Part shown: in pieces, positions 44,400 through 53,482 of the stretch
How positions within the stretch are numbered: position 1 is the first letter of the stretch
Layout of the letters: every line of letters starts with the position of its first letter
Assembly: GCA_015501595.1 (NCBI GenBank)
Contig: JADNRX010000181.1
Coordinates: 1-64,000 of the forward strand
DNA from: Hymenopellis radicata
Lineage: Eukaryota > Basidiomycota > Agaricomycetes > Agaricales > Physalacriaceae
DNA: 64,000 nucleotides
Direction: 5' to 3'
The notes under the pieces: model-generated
Seen by the model: the letters and a program-made list of their open reading frames with translations, nothing else
Told to the model about the DNA's origin: nothing
The model's database searches: none
Position numbers and translations under genes: made by a program

Positions 44400-45764
44400 C
44401 TAGCCAGAACCTGTCGATCAATGAGTAAGAAGCATGGGGAAATAAGCCGACTGTGATCGTACCTCCAGAATAGACCTTGCCATAAGCGAGCTCTTGGAAC
44501 TTATCATAGAGCGCAAGAACACCAGCCGCGGCTACAGCACGAAGGATGTTCGCACCAGCACCTTTCATAAGGGAGGCATACCCCTCCTTCGCCACGATCT
44601 TCACAGTTGTATGAGGACGGGTAAATCGAGAGAGATGAGGAGCTACTCACCTGCGAACCAGCATCGAGCATAGATTTGTAATGAACACCAGAACCCGATG
44701 TCATCATCATACGACGCCTTCAGCCTCAATAAACGAAAACTCAGGACGAAATTGAAAATGGTCAGGACGTACCGAATTGTATCAACCGGATACGCAACCG
44801 TACTCGCTCCAACCGTAACACACCAACCCAAGAAAAACGACGCCAAAAACGAGCCCTGCAAATTCCCTACCAACACCACAGGCTCTGTATACATCGCGTC
44901 AACCACCATCCCAGTCCACAGCAAACCGATAAACAAAACCACTCACTCAACGAATCATAACACCCAAAATAGAACCCTCGATAGATCACAATCCCCAAAA
45001 CCGACGGACCAAACCCTCTGTACAGCCCTCTAACCCCGTCCGTCCTCAACGTCTTTCTATACACATCCACAAGCCCTGTAAACTGCCTCTCCCCGCCTCC
45101 GCCCCTCGTCGACTTGGCATCGTTCGCCAGCCGCGTCCTAGCAAAGTCGAGGGAGTAGACAAAGACCATCGAGCTGGCGCCGGCTGCTGCCCCAGACAGA
45201 AGGTTTCCCGCAAACCATTTCCAGTACCCGGCAGACATTTGGAAGCCGAAGAGGGATTTGAAGTAGTCCTCTGCACGAGAGCGTTAGGAGAGGGAAGGGA
45301 AAGGATGGAAGGCGTACTGAAAGCAAAATTCAACGCCTGTGTGGGGAAGTAGCGGATGACGTTGGCGGTGTTGCCGCGCCAGAGGGAGACCATGCCTTCC
45401 TCTGCGTAGGTGCGCCTGAAGGCGTCTATGACGCCGCCGTAGGGGCGCAAGGCGGCCTTGTTTGATCTAGAAAGGGCAATGTTAATTTTAGAGACCTGAA
45501 TGGCGCGGCGAAAAACACGGACCATTTCGTCTTGGTTTTGAATGAGCAGTTTGATTCGTTCAATGGGCGCTGCGCTTGTCTTGGAAACCGCCTGGTAAAG
45601 AACAGTCAGCGCGGGTGAAAAGAATGGGCAAGAACGACACTTACGGCGGATACACCGCCCATAAGGAAATCGACTAGAGTGAAAGCATGAGCGGGGCTCT
45701 ATGAAAAAGGTAGAGGCGCACGCGTAAACTCATTGGGCGTCTTTCCCTTCTTAACCTGCGCCAT
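44400..45764 (-). CDS. Mitochondrial ADP/ATP carrier (adenine nucleotide translocator), one frame break
   Basis: The inner-membrane carrier that exchanges matrix ATP for cytosolic ADP. Exon 1 starts at 45764 ([14 protein letters not shown]). An apparent in-frame TAG lies inside the first intron (gtgcgc...ctctag, about 45675-45722). Then come [29 protein letters not shown] (first PX[DE]XX[KR] motif), [40 protein letters not shown], the signature RRRMMM (about 44700) and the usual C-terminus YSGGSG at 44400. Seven introns are inferred; the one before IVAKEG would use an AAG acceptor. IKQGRLAP and YGGVIDAF are in different frames, with the break in a four-base homopolymer at 45442-45445. The truncated copies A and B keep this junction in frame, so this is a late change or an error. 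The divergent neighbour is F-box relic D. Confidence 0.87.
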
Positions 45765-46805
45765 TCTAAAGAGCAATAAAGACGAAGAACTTGTGTGCTG
45801 TCAAACCTGTCAAATCCAACACCAGCTTTCTTAAATACACCGAAGTCGGGTACCTTACGATACCACTCTCTCCCACATCGGGGAACACGCCCAGCCCATA
45901 CACGCCTCCCGGACTCGTTCCCACAAACACATACCATCGCCCACTTCATTCCACAACCAATCCCGAATAAGTGGTCGAGGAAGTAGTGCTCGTGCAGAGC
46001 CCAGAACCATATAAGTAGGTACACGTCGGCTACTCCGTCTCGGGAAGACTCGTCGCGAATGGATCCTAAAGTGCGCGGCGTCATTCGGGACGGGATGAGC
46101 TCATTTTGGAGCACATGGTAGATGATAGCACGACGCTAAAACGGATAGGCATCCGGGGCGGCTGACAGATTGTGTATTTCTGGACATACTTTTAAAATGA
46201 GTGGCACGATCTTGTTGTTCTCGCTGTCGTCGTGAAAACCGCTGTGTGGACCGCTCGTTCAAGGAGCGAGGAACGAGCTCCTGAGAAACGCGCGCAGGGC
46301 CAAGCTAAGGAAGGAGCTTGTCCACTTTGGTAGCATACATGTCCGTATATAGTAATACCATGTTTGTCCTTCCCCAAACGTTCGCGTCTGCTTCTCTCTC
46401 TTCCCCAATCTCCCATCCTCGCTCTACCAGCCTCGTCGGTCGCATTTTTCGCACCCACCCGCCTACTCCCTATGTGTTGGTTGGTTGGACCAGTGTGGAT
46501 CCTTCAGCCTGCACCAGAGTTCTCCGCTTGCTGCCCTCTCCATCGGGTCAACATTGCAGTCTGGATTTCCGGCACGTGACCGTCCGGTTTTCCTTTCCCC
46601 CTTCCGCGGACTGCACTGTTCCTGACCCCGTCAACGCAAGCGGGACCTCTCCCCCAAACCCACAAGATACATATCGCATCTTGTGCTCTCTTCTTCTTCC
46701 TCTCTCTTTCTCTTTCGGACACCTCAGTCGTATGACTTAGCTTGGATGGTGGTTCAAAGCCGCGTAGCGGCAGGCACTGATGCCTGCCGATCTTCGTTTG
46801 GTAAT
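45765..46805. promoter_or_regulatory. Divergent upstream region between AAC and F-box relic D
   Basis: Parts of this region also occur in copies A and B: 'tcgggaagactcgtcgcg' at about 46040, 'acatggtagatgat' at about 46100, and 'tgccgatcttcgtttggtaatt' at about 46780. So the AAC promoter was duplicated with the gene start. The middle (about 46190-46740) is absent from the copies; it has a C/T-rich strand bias and no recognised gene. Confidence 0.5.
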
Positions 46806-47942
46806 TAGCCCCTAAGTTATTACTTGACGCGTACCGTCGTGTTGCTTGCTTTAGGACGTCGTATACGACTGAAGCCAGGCTTGTAAGCCTTATAAGACAT
46901 GACTATTCTCTGGATGCTGACTACCCTTCATTATGAACCTTCTTTGTAGACCACTGACGCGTCTCTCACACGATGTGACAACTTGGGACGAGCAACGTCT
47001 CCGCAAGTACCGCTTCTATAGAGTCCAAGAAAACCGTCCTATCGCCTGCAATCAGTGAGTTTTCTTGTGCTCTGTTCTTGATTTCTCCTTTGACGGGTCG
47101 CCTTTAGTTCCTGTGCCATTTGACGCGTTATTGCCATGTGATGTGAAAACTCAATGAAAACTTGCGGGAAGAGCTTGCGTCTGCATAAGTGCCTCGTGGC
47201 TTCAACGTTATCCAGAGCCGCGATCGTCGTCGACAAAGCCTTCAATAAATCATCCTATCCTCCTTGTCTTATCAATAGCTAAGTTCAAAGTTGAGGCTCT
47301 ACCAGGCTCCACCGCAAGATTTACGGTGAGGGGTTTGACGGACCTCCTCGTCGAGACCTCCACACCATCCATCTGCTATGCGCTGTCTAACATTGCCACT
47401 CCATTCTTGGAGCGCTTGACTATCCGGCAGGTTCGCGCGGGATGTTTGCACACGCCAACAACCTGCTTCATGGATCATCCGCATCTTACTTTGCAGAGCC
47501 TCGGAGATGTACCTAGCGCCGTCGTCACCATCGCTGCGGTCGACTCTCTCATACACCGATGTGATTCGCTCCGGGAGTTATCCCTTCTTGGCATCCATGC
47601 TGATACTCAATGCCTTACCCGCCTTCTTTCCTCCCTAGAAGCCCTTCCCGGCTATGCGTCCTCGCACTTGACATCTATTATGTACACGACTTGTGTGCTA
47701 CGATCCAGGTCACCGTGGCCGACGGAATTCTGGCATTCTTGGAGTCTCGCCGGAGACAGGCAGATGCGCCCTCCAGTAGTGCGGCGTCACGCGTAGATTT
47801 GGAATCATTTACCCTGCATGCACCACCTCAAGAAGTATTCGACTTCACGGAAGTACAGCACCAGCGTATCAAGGAACTGCGCGCTTCAGGCTTGCTGTTC
47901 TACATCTCTCGATATGACCGCAATGATCCAAGAATGTACTGA
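46806..47942 (+). pseudogene. F-box family relic D, F-box deleted, one frame break
   Basis: Begins with the family motif 'tagcccctaagttattactt' and the leader blocks (LTRLSHDVTTWDEQRLRKYR; then text like 'cataagtgcctcgtggcttc'). At about 47285 it jumps directly into the C-terminal leucine-rich part (RGLTDLLVETSTPSICYALS). The whole coiled coil and F-box, roughly 330 codons, are missing. A frame break follows ALPG at about 47650. The ending RASGLLFYISRYDRNDPRMY is the shared family C-terminus. It stands head-to-head with the full AAC gene, the same arrangement as in copies A and B. Confidence 0.72.
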
Positions 47943-47976
47943 TTACGATAGTACCCAGTGTTCGAGTCAAGTTCAT

Positions 47977-48103
47977 GATTTTGAGGCACCCGTGGTCTGC
48001 GTCGCCGTTTGCACATCATATTCCTTTATATACGGTCCGTCGGTCTACAATTACCTTAGCTATTTACTTAGCGTAGGCGGAATCAACTTTGTAACATTGT
48101 AAC
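47977..48103 (+). repeat. Dispersed ~125-bp repeat, copy 2
   Basis: Counterpart of 5357-5481, from 'attttgaggcacccgtggtc' to 'gtaacattgtaacaactc'. It starts about 35 bases after the F-box relic's stop codon and ends at the stop of the APH-like gene. Confidence 0.6.
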
Positions 48104-48106
48104 AAC

Positions 48107-49381
48107 TCAAACCACCACGCTCTCCCACCCATGAGGTCTGACCGACCCGTCCCGCTTCTCACGAAGGCCTTGCGCTACCACCATCAACTTCCGGTATCCG
48201 CAACTCGCTGGACCCATAGCATCCTTCCAGAGTGGTACGTGGTCCAAAACTCGTCTCTTGAACACCCGCCGTATTTCCTCGTTTTCTTCCTCCCGCCAGA
48301 GATCCGGGAAATTCAAATCTGGATCCACAGCCCACAATGGGACTGTCCGCGCGCCCTCCCAGTCAATCACGGCCACAATGCGGGTACAGTCGGCACGAGA
48401 AACGAGGGTGTTTGAGATCGAGAAGTCGGTATGGTGCAACACGATGGGAAAATCAGGCAGTGACAGTGAGTTTAGTTCGTCCAGCAACTTTTGTGTACGC
48501 TTATCGGCTCGATCTAGGGATTCGACTGCCTGAATCTTCTGACGAAATCCTATCTCCTTGCGAGCGATGGCGATCAACCAGTCTGTAGTATCTACGAATG
48601 GTCCGCTTTTCGTTGAGTCGGAAGGAACTTCATGAACGCCTCCTATCAAGCCTGTCTCCAAAGGACCGATGTAAAAGTCCTGTTGCTGGTATATACTTCC
48701 TATCGAGCAAAATTGAAGCTTGAGCAGCTCGCCGAATGCATCAGCCATGTTTCTGCAGACCTGACGACGCTTCTCGAATGACATATCGTTCCAGATCAAG
48801 CCAAGGTTGTCGCCGTCGACCTACAGCGAGTATGAGAGTGACATGAGCTGATAGTGATTGGGACCTACGTATTCCATTACAATCCATGCACCACCGACTA
48901 CTCCGTCTTCATCCATGTCATGTCCATAGATATCGGGCACTGGGATTGCAGTACGTGTCTTGACGAATCGAGCGGTAGCAATCTTTGAATCGAAGGTAAG
49001 CCGAATGTGATGATCCATGAAGTGGAGTATGTAGAGCAAACCTCGGAAAGGATCTTACGCTCAGTGCATGTTCCATGCCACGTCGTAGTGGCGAATAGCC
49101 AGAATGTAACTCGGACAAGCACCCGTCCACATCGTAGCATATCAGCTGTAAATGTCTAGGAAAAATTGATCAAGAGAGACGCAAGTATGAAGGGTGCAAA
49201 AAACCTTGTTCTGTGCGCCTATTGGTCATGAGCAACTCTCCGAGATAGGAGGTAACATTGGGACGAACCAGCTAACAGCTCCTCCCATCCGACGCACTCA
49301 TCATTCAAAAGAGCAGACACTCTAGAACGTAATGCGAATTCGTTGATACAAAGCAGACCTTTTGGCGTGAGATCCATGAAG
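48107..49381 (-). CDS. Aminoglycoside-phosphotransferase-like (APH) kinase family protein
   Basis: A protein-kinase-fold small-molecule phosphotransferase; substrates in mushrooms are unknown. The C-terminal exon holds the catalytic loop HHTDFSISN (HxDxxxxN, about 48411-48440) and the metal-binding VIDWEGARTVPLW (about 48340-48380). The preceding exon has the conserved ATARFVKTRTAIPVPDIYG and WIVMEY hinge, and an upstream exon YSPLRRGMEHALS. Introns have gtaag donors, for example at about 49055. The 5' end is less sure: ATG at about 49381 gives MDLTPKGLLCINEFALRSR and NDECVGWEELL, like the family's start, but this exon meets a stop (HDQ*) before any clean junction. An indel or extra exon there is likely. 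The catalytic half is intact. Confidence 0.72.
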
Positions 49382-49696
49382 GGGATGGTTGATGGAGAGG
49401 AGAAAAACGAGACGTTCTTGGTAAGCGATCGCCACGACGAGATGTTCGACCGAATAACGATCTGAGAGGTGTAGTGCCCTAGATAAGAAGGTGACCTACG
49501 GTGCGATTCTCCTATCTCCTCTGCGCGGTAAACAGTTCCAACGGAAATTTCCAGTGAAGGAGGCCACCTACATTTATATCCGCGCAGTACAGTTCGAAGT
49601 TACTATAATATTTTGAGGATGTAACTGTTGTAGATACGGCCGAAGAACTATCGACATGTTGTCAGAGATGTAAGCTGAGAAGGTATGATATATGAT
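49382..49696. other. Short intergenic stretch
   Basis: Probable promoter of the APH-like gene on the left, and 3' flank of the uncharacterised gene on the right. 'tataatattttg' at about 49605 is AT-rich; nothing else seen. Confidence 0.3.
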
Positions 49697-51462
49697 TCAG
49701 ATGTCCAAGACTAGCGACTCGGCAAACCTCACAGCCTCGTGCTTCAGTGCTTTGTATCTACCTGCCTCGTTCATTTCACGAAGCATAGTCTCTACAGCTT
49801 CTAAGATTTTGATCATACTCGCATCATCTCCATCCAGGATCGAATACATCAATGCATGCGCCCCACGGGCCACGCTATTCACCCAATGCGTAAAAACGCC
49901 TGTCTTGGGATCCTCGTAGAGTCCGATGTCGAGGCGACACAGTTGCGATATTGATGGAACACGTCCATTCGTCTTTTCCTCCATCAAGACGAGGGCGTGT
50001 ACTGTTGTCTCGGCGAACCTAGTGAGTGCACGGACTTCCTTTCTTCGATCAAGCTCGCTGCCAGGCTCCAAGGGGGACGATTCGGTGTCACGCTCTGCTT
50101 GTTTAGCTCGTTCACTGAGGTTGAGAGTCAGTTCCTCTAACAGTAAGCGCAGATAAGAAAACCGCACTTCCGTAGAGCAAGGCTCCAGATGTCCATGCTC
50201 TTTACGACTCGCCACACCCCATGTCTGTCCTTCTTTGTCGGAATGACAGCGACGACTTTCTCCTGCACCATGTAGACACGCCATTCAGGCGATTGTGCCA
50301 TGCAAGGCACATATTCCTGCTTCATCCAACGGAAACCCTTGGTGACATCAACGTCTGGCGGTTCGTCTCCTTCTCGCACAACGATGGGACTCGAACGGCA
50401 ATGGTGGCCCTCGCGCTTCAAGACATACTGGTCGCCGGTTATTTCTGGTCTTTTCCCGTTGTACAGTATCGTCTTGGGCCGAATGGTGTGCGTGTCGTCT
50501 TTTGCGATCCTATTCAGCAGTTTTATTAGCCCAAAGGTTTTCGCCGCGAATTCGAACTCGCCAAGAGGCGGAAGCAAGATTGTTTTGTCAACGAGCTGAA
50601 GCATTTCGCTGCGAAAGGTTCTGCGAAGGGCCAGATCGTCTAGTAGGGCTACTGCTGACCTGATCGAAAACTCAGTATAATCCAAAGGGGAGGACAGAGG
50701 CACGAACAAATCATCAACTTCGTCTGTCATACGCACGAAGACGCTGGAGTATACGTATAACCGTTCCGGTGTTGTCTTGATGACCTGTAAAAAGTGCTCC
50801 CAACTTATCACTTCAACATTCACCTCATGCCCCACTGCAAGAAAGTATGCAGCCAGAGCCTAAACGCGACATTGTCAACATAGCGACATCAAAATGACAC
50901 CATCACTTACCATGTAGTGAACAAAAAGTTGTTGTTTTGTACCTCGCTGATCCTCCTGTTCCGCAGTGTATATAAAACCGTCTAAAGCTCGAATGGCGGA
51001 CAGTTTAGCGGCGTTATCCTGCGTCACCTCGATACAAGACCATAAAAAGTTCATACTGCTCCAAGCCGAGATCGATGGGTGTCGCTCCGGTTTAGGTCCC
51101 GGGACAAGGAGAACTGTAGCTGCAGCCTGTGGTGTTCTTTTTACAGGCGGCTGAGTGACTGGTGACGTGGAGGAAAGCGATCTCTTCCGTTTAGAACGGA
51201 CTATTATCGTGTCGCTCGTGGAGATCGTCTGCGACACATCGGCATTACCGGGTGACGGAGGATCACAAGCAGCAGAATTCGCGGAGGAATCATATTTGTT
51301 CCACGAAGGACTCCTAGTTCTGGGATTAAAAGAGCCTGCATTTGGGAACAGGACCGAGACTTACGAAGGATAGTTAATTGGTGATACCGATACCAGCCAT
51401 TCCGGCGATGGACTGCGCCATCCACTGGAGCCAGAAGGCGTATTACCATGTAGAGGTGTCAT
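49697..51462 (-). CDS. Uncharacterised conserved basidiomycete protein
   Basis: From ATG 51462 (MTPLHGNTPSGSSGW), the N-terminus is Ser/Pro-rich with a basic patch (RSKRKRSLSS) that could be a nuclear signal. Conserved segments follow: MNFLWSCIEVTQDN, HYM/ALAAYFLAVGHEVNVEV (intron between), TPERLYVYSSVFVRMTDEVD, and RRTFRSEMLQLVDKTILLPP. KFRWMKQEYVP-like sequence then appears (GFRWMKQEYVPCMAQSPEWR), with VYMVQEKVVAVIPTKK. The YVLKREGHHCRSS...VREGDE piece followed by these strands faintly recalls ATP-grasp folds, but I would not assign that. The C-terminal half is helical. One frame break falls near 50185-50190 (MDIW to LEPCSTEV). One short intron near 51365 would be only 29 nt, which is suspiciously small. 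I have seen similar proteins in other mushrooms, without known function. Confidence 0.6.
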
Positions 51463-51930
51463 TGTAGAGTAGTTATGTTCGCTGTTAAAGTAAAACCTCC
51501 GTGAGGCTGTGAAGCCGTCCGATCAGCGTTTGAAAAAAAATGCTTACCTCATGTTCATTGCATTTGAAATTGAAGCCCACGCGACGCGCGCGCTCCTCCG
51601 AGCAAGGTTATCGATCAGCTTCAAATTGAAGCTTCGGAGGGGAAACTGCAGTGGCGACAAGTGCACATTGAGTCGGATCGACAGACAAGGACAGCAGACA
51701 CCAACTTTTAGGATCTTACAAAGCGCGGAAGACGATAGCACCGCCTCGTAGTTCGGGTCAAGGAGTGGTAGGATGATCCGCTGTCGAGATCGGAGTACCA
51801 AAGACCTTCAAGTCGAATGTGACAGACGCTTCCAAAGGAAAGGGACACACTAAATAAATTTGAACACGGAGAATACAAGTAGATTCGTGTGTATCAAATC
51901 GACCGAAGACTTGAGGAATTTGGGTATTTC
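51463..51930. other. Intergenic stretch
   Basis: Upstream region of the gene ending at 51462 and 3' flank of the epimerase-like gene. An 80-codon plus ORF and an 85-codon minus ORF overlap; neither is recognised. Confidence 0.3.
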
Positions 51931-53482
51931 TTATGTCTGATCTTTTCCCTCTAGGAGCGGCCTCACAGACGACAACATATCAGTAAGTGTTTTCTCCCAT
52001 CCAATGTACCTGGCTATGCCCAACTCTTTCGCAGCTTTACTGGTATCGATACGCGCCAGCGGCTGCGAAAAGGCATCTTTGGGGGAACCTCTGTCCGAGG
52101 GAAGTGCTCATAACGATAATGAAGTGAAGCAGGCGGCGTGGTAAAAGAGTTCTGCTGAGCCGCACACGGTCTGCAAATATCTGGACACGGTACACGTAAG
52201 TATTATGCATAGCTGACATCCATATGATTGCGCTCACCGGTGTCAAGGACTAATTCAAGCGAGTCACCGCACGCCTTGCATATAGGGAGATTGTTGTTTC
52301 GCTTGATAGACGCTATACTCGGATGAGCCTTAGGAGGATGCGTGAGGTAGTCCATCGCCTTGATCCATGGGAAAGTTCCGGCCGATATCAAATACCGTTT
52401 CCATTCGCCGTTGAAAGACGGAGGGAGAGCGAGGGCACGAAGATGCGCAAATGCGACATCCCTCACGTCAACGAAGTGTGGAGGCAACGTGGTTGAGATG
52501 TTTCCCTGTATCAGATGAAGTATGTGTCGGTTTGGTCCAAGACCCTCTGTTGGTGGAACGAGGAAGTCTTCATGGAACGGACCGAAAATCAGAGGAGGGT
52601 TGACTGTAGGAGGAACAGTAAGCATTCGGCGAGATGCGCGATATCATGGAATGGGCGCACTAAATGTGAGATCCAGAGACGGATGTTCAGCAGAAAACTG
52701 GTATGCTGCACGTTCGGCAAGGATTTGAGTTGCGAGGTAACACCATCCGGGATCATTTGAATGTTTCAGAAATTCGTCCTTGGACACACTCGCAAAATCT
52801 GAGAGAACGGTTGGCGATACCGTCTTGGAAGCGAAGTGAAGCATAAATCTCACCATTCTCGGTGAACGTATAGTTTGTGAATGGCTTTGTCAAGATTTCG
52901 CTCGCTGTACGCGTCTCGGTTAGACGCAGACAAGCATCATAAAGGGCACACACGAGTCATTGTAGTTGCCCAAGTACCCGTGACGATGACCCTCGTGACA
53001 CCCGCAGCGAATGCTTGTCCGAGGACATTCAATATTTCTTTCATCGATCTCTGGTATGAAGTCAGACACTATGCTCTTCTCTCCGAACTAGACCTAAGAC
53101 AACTGAGGGCACGTACTTCAACAGTCTCTTCAGGCATTCGACCAGACGGCAGCGGTGCAGGCACATGGATGACGGCCTTTACGCCTTTCAGCCACGTCAA
53201 TATTGATGTTATACAAGTCGCGTAGCCTGACCTTGTAGTACTCCTTTGAAATCACTAGCAGGGTCGTCCATAGATACCCAGGCTAGGTCTTGTTCATGCA
53301 TACGGGATGCGCGCGATGAGGCTATCTCTTGTAGGCGCGATGAGCGGACAGTCCTGGATGTAATTAGTTGAGTGGCGCAATGGTATATCATGACGTGTTC
53401 CGGCATACCCGCGAACTGCGTAACCAGACCTCAGCAGAGCATCAACGATATGGGAGCCAACAAAGCTTGCTCCGTTGGTCAC
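51931..53482 (-). CDS. NAD(P)-dependent epimerase/dihydroflavonol-reductase-like protein with altered catalytic motifs
   Basis: An extended short-chain dehydrogenase fold of the carbonyl-reductase/dihydroflavonol-reductase kind. Exons in order read VTNGASFVGSHIVDALLRSG, GTVRSSRLQEIASSRASR and VKAVIHVPAPLPSG, followed by EILNVLGQAFAAGVTRVIVT, ASEILTKPFTNYTFTEN and DPGWCYLATQILAERAAYQF. Then come INPPLIFGPF, FVDVRDVAFAHLRAL and, after a frame break near 52078, FSQPLARIDTSKAAKELGI to the stop at 51931. Two oddities stand out. The nucleotide motif lacks the usual TGxxGxxG spacing (TNGASFVG), and the active-site YxxxK is YLATQ, the lysine codon replaced by CAA. The true 5' exon is unclear because no ATG precedes 53482 in frame. 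It may be a non-catalytic relative or a decaying gene. Confidence 0.75.

Noticed and set aside
45690..45705. In-frame TAG in the first coding segment of the ADP/ATP carrier
   Set aside because: It falls inside a good 48-nt intron (donor gtgcgc, acceptor ctctag) whose removal gives NEFTLDFLMGG, the expected carrier sequence. The truncated copies have the matching intron.
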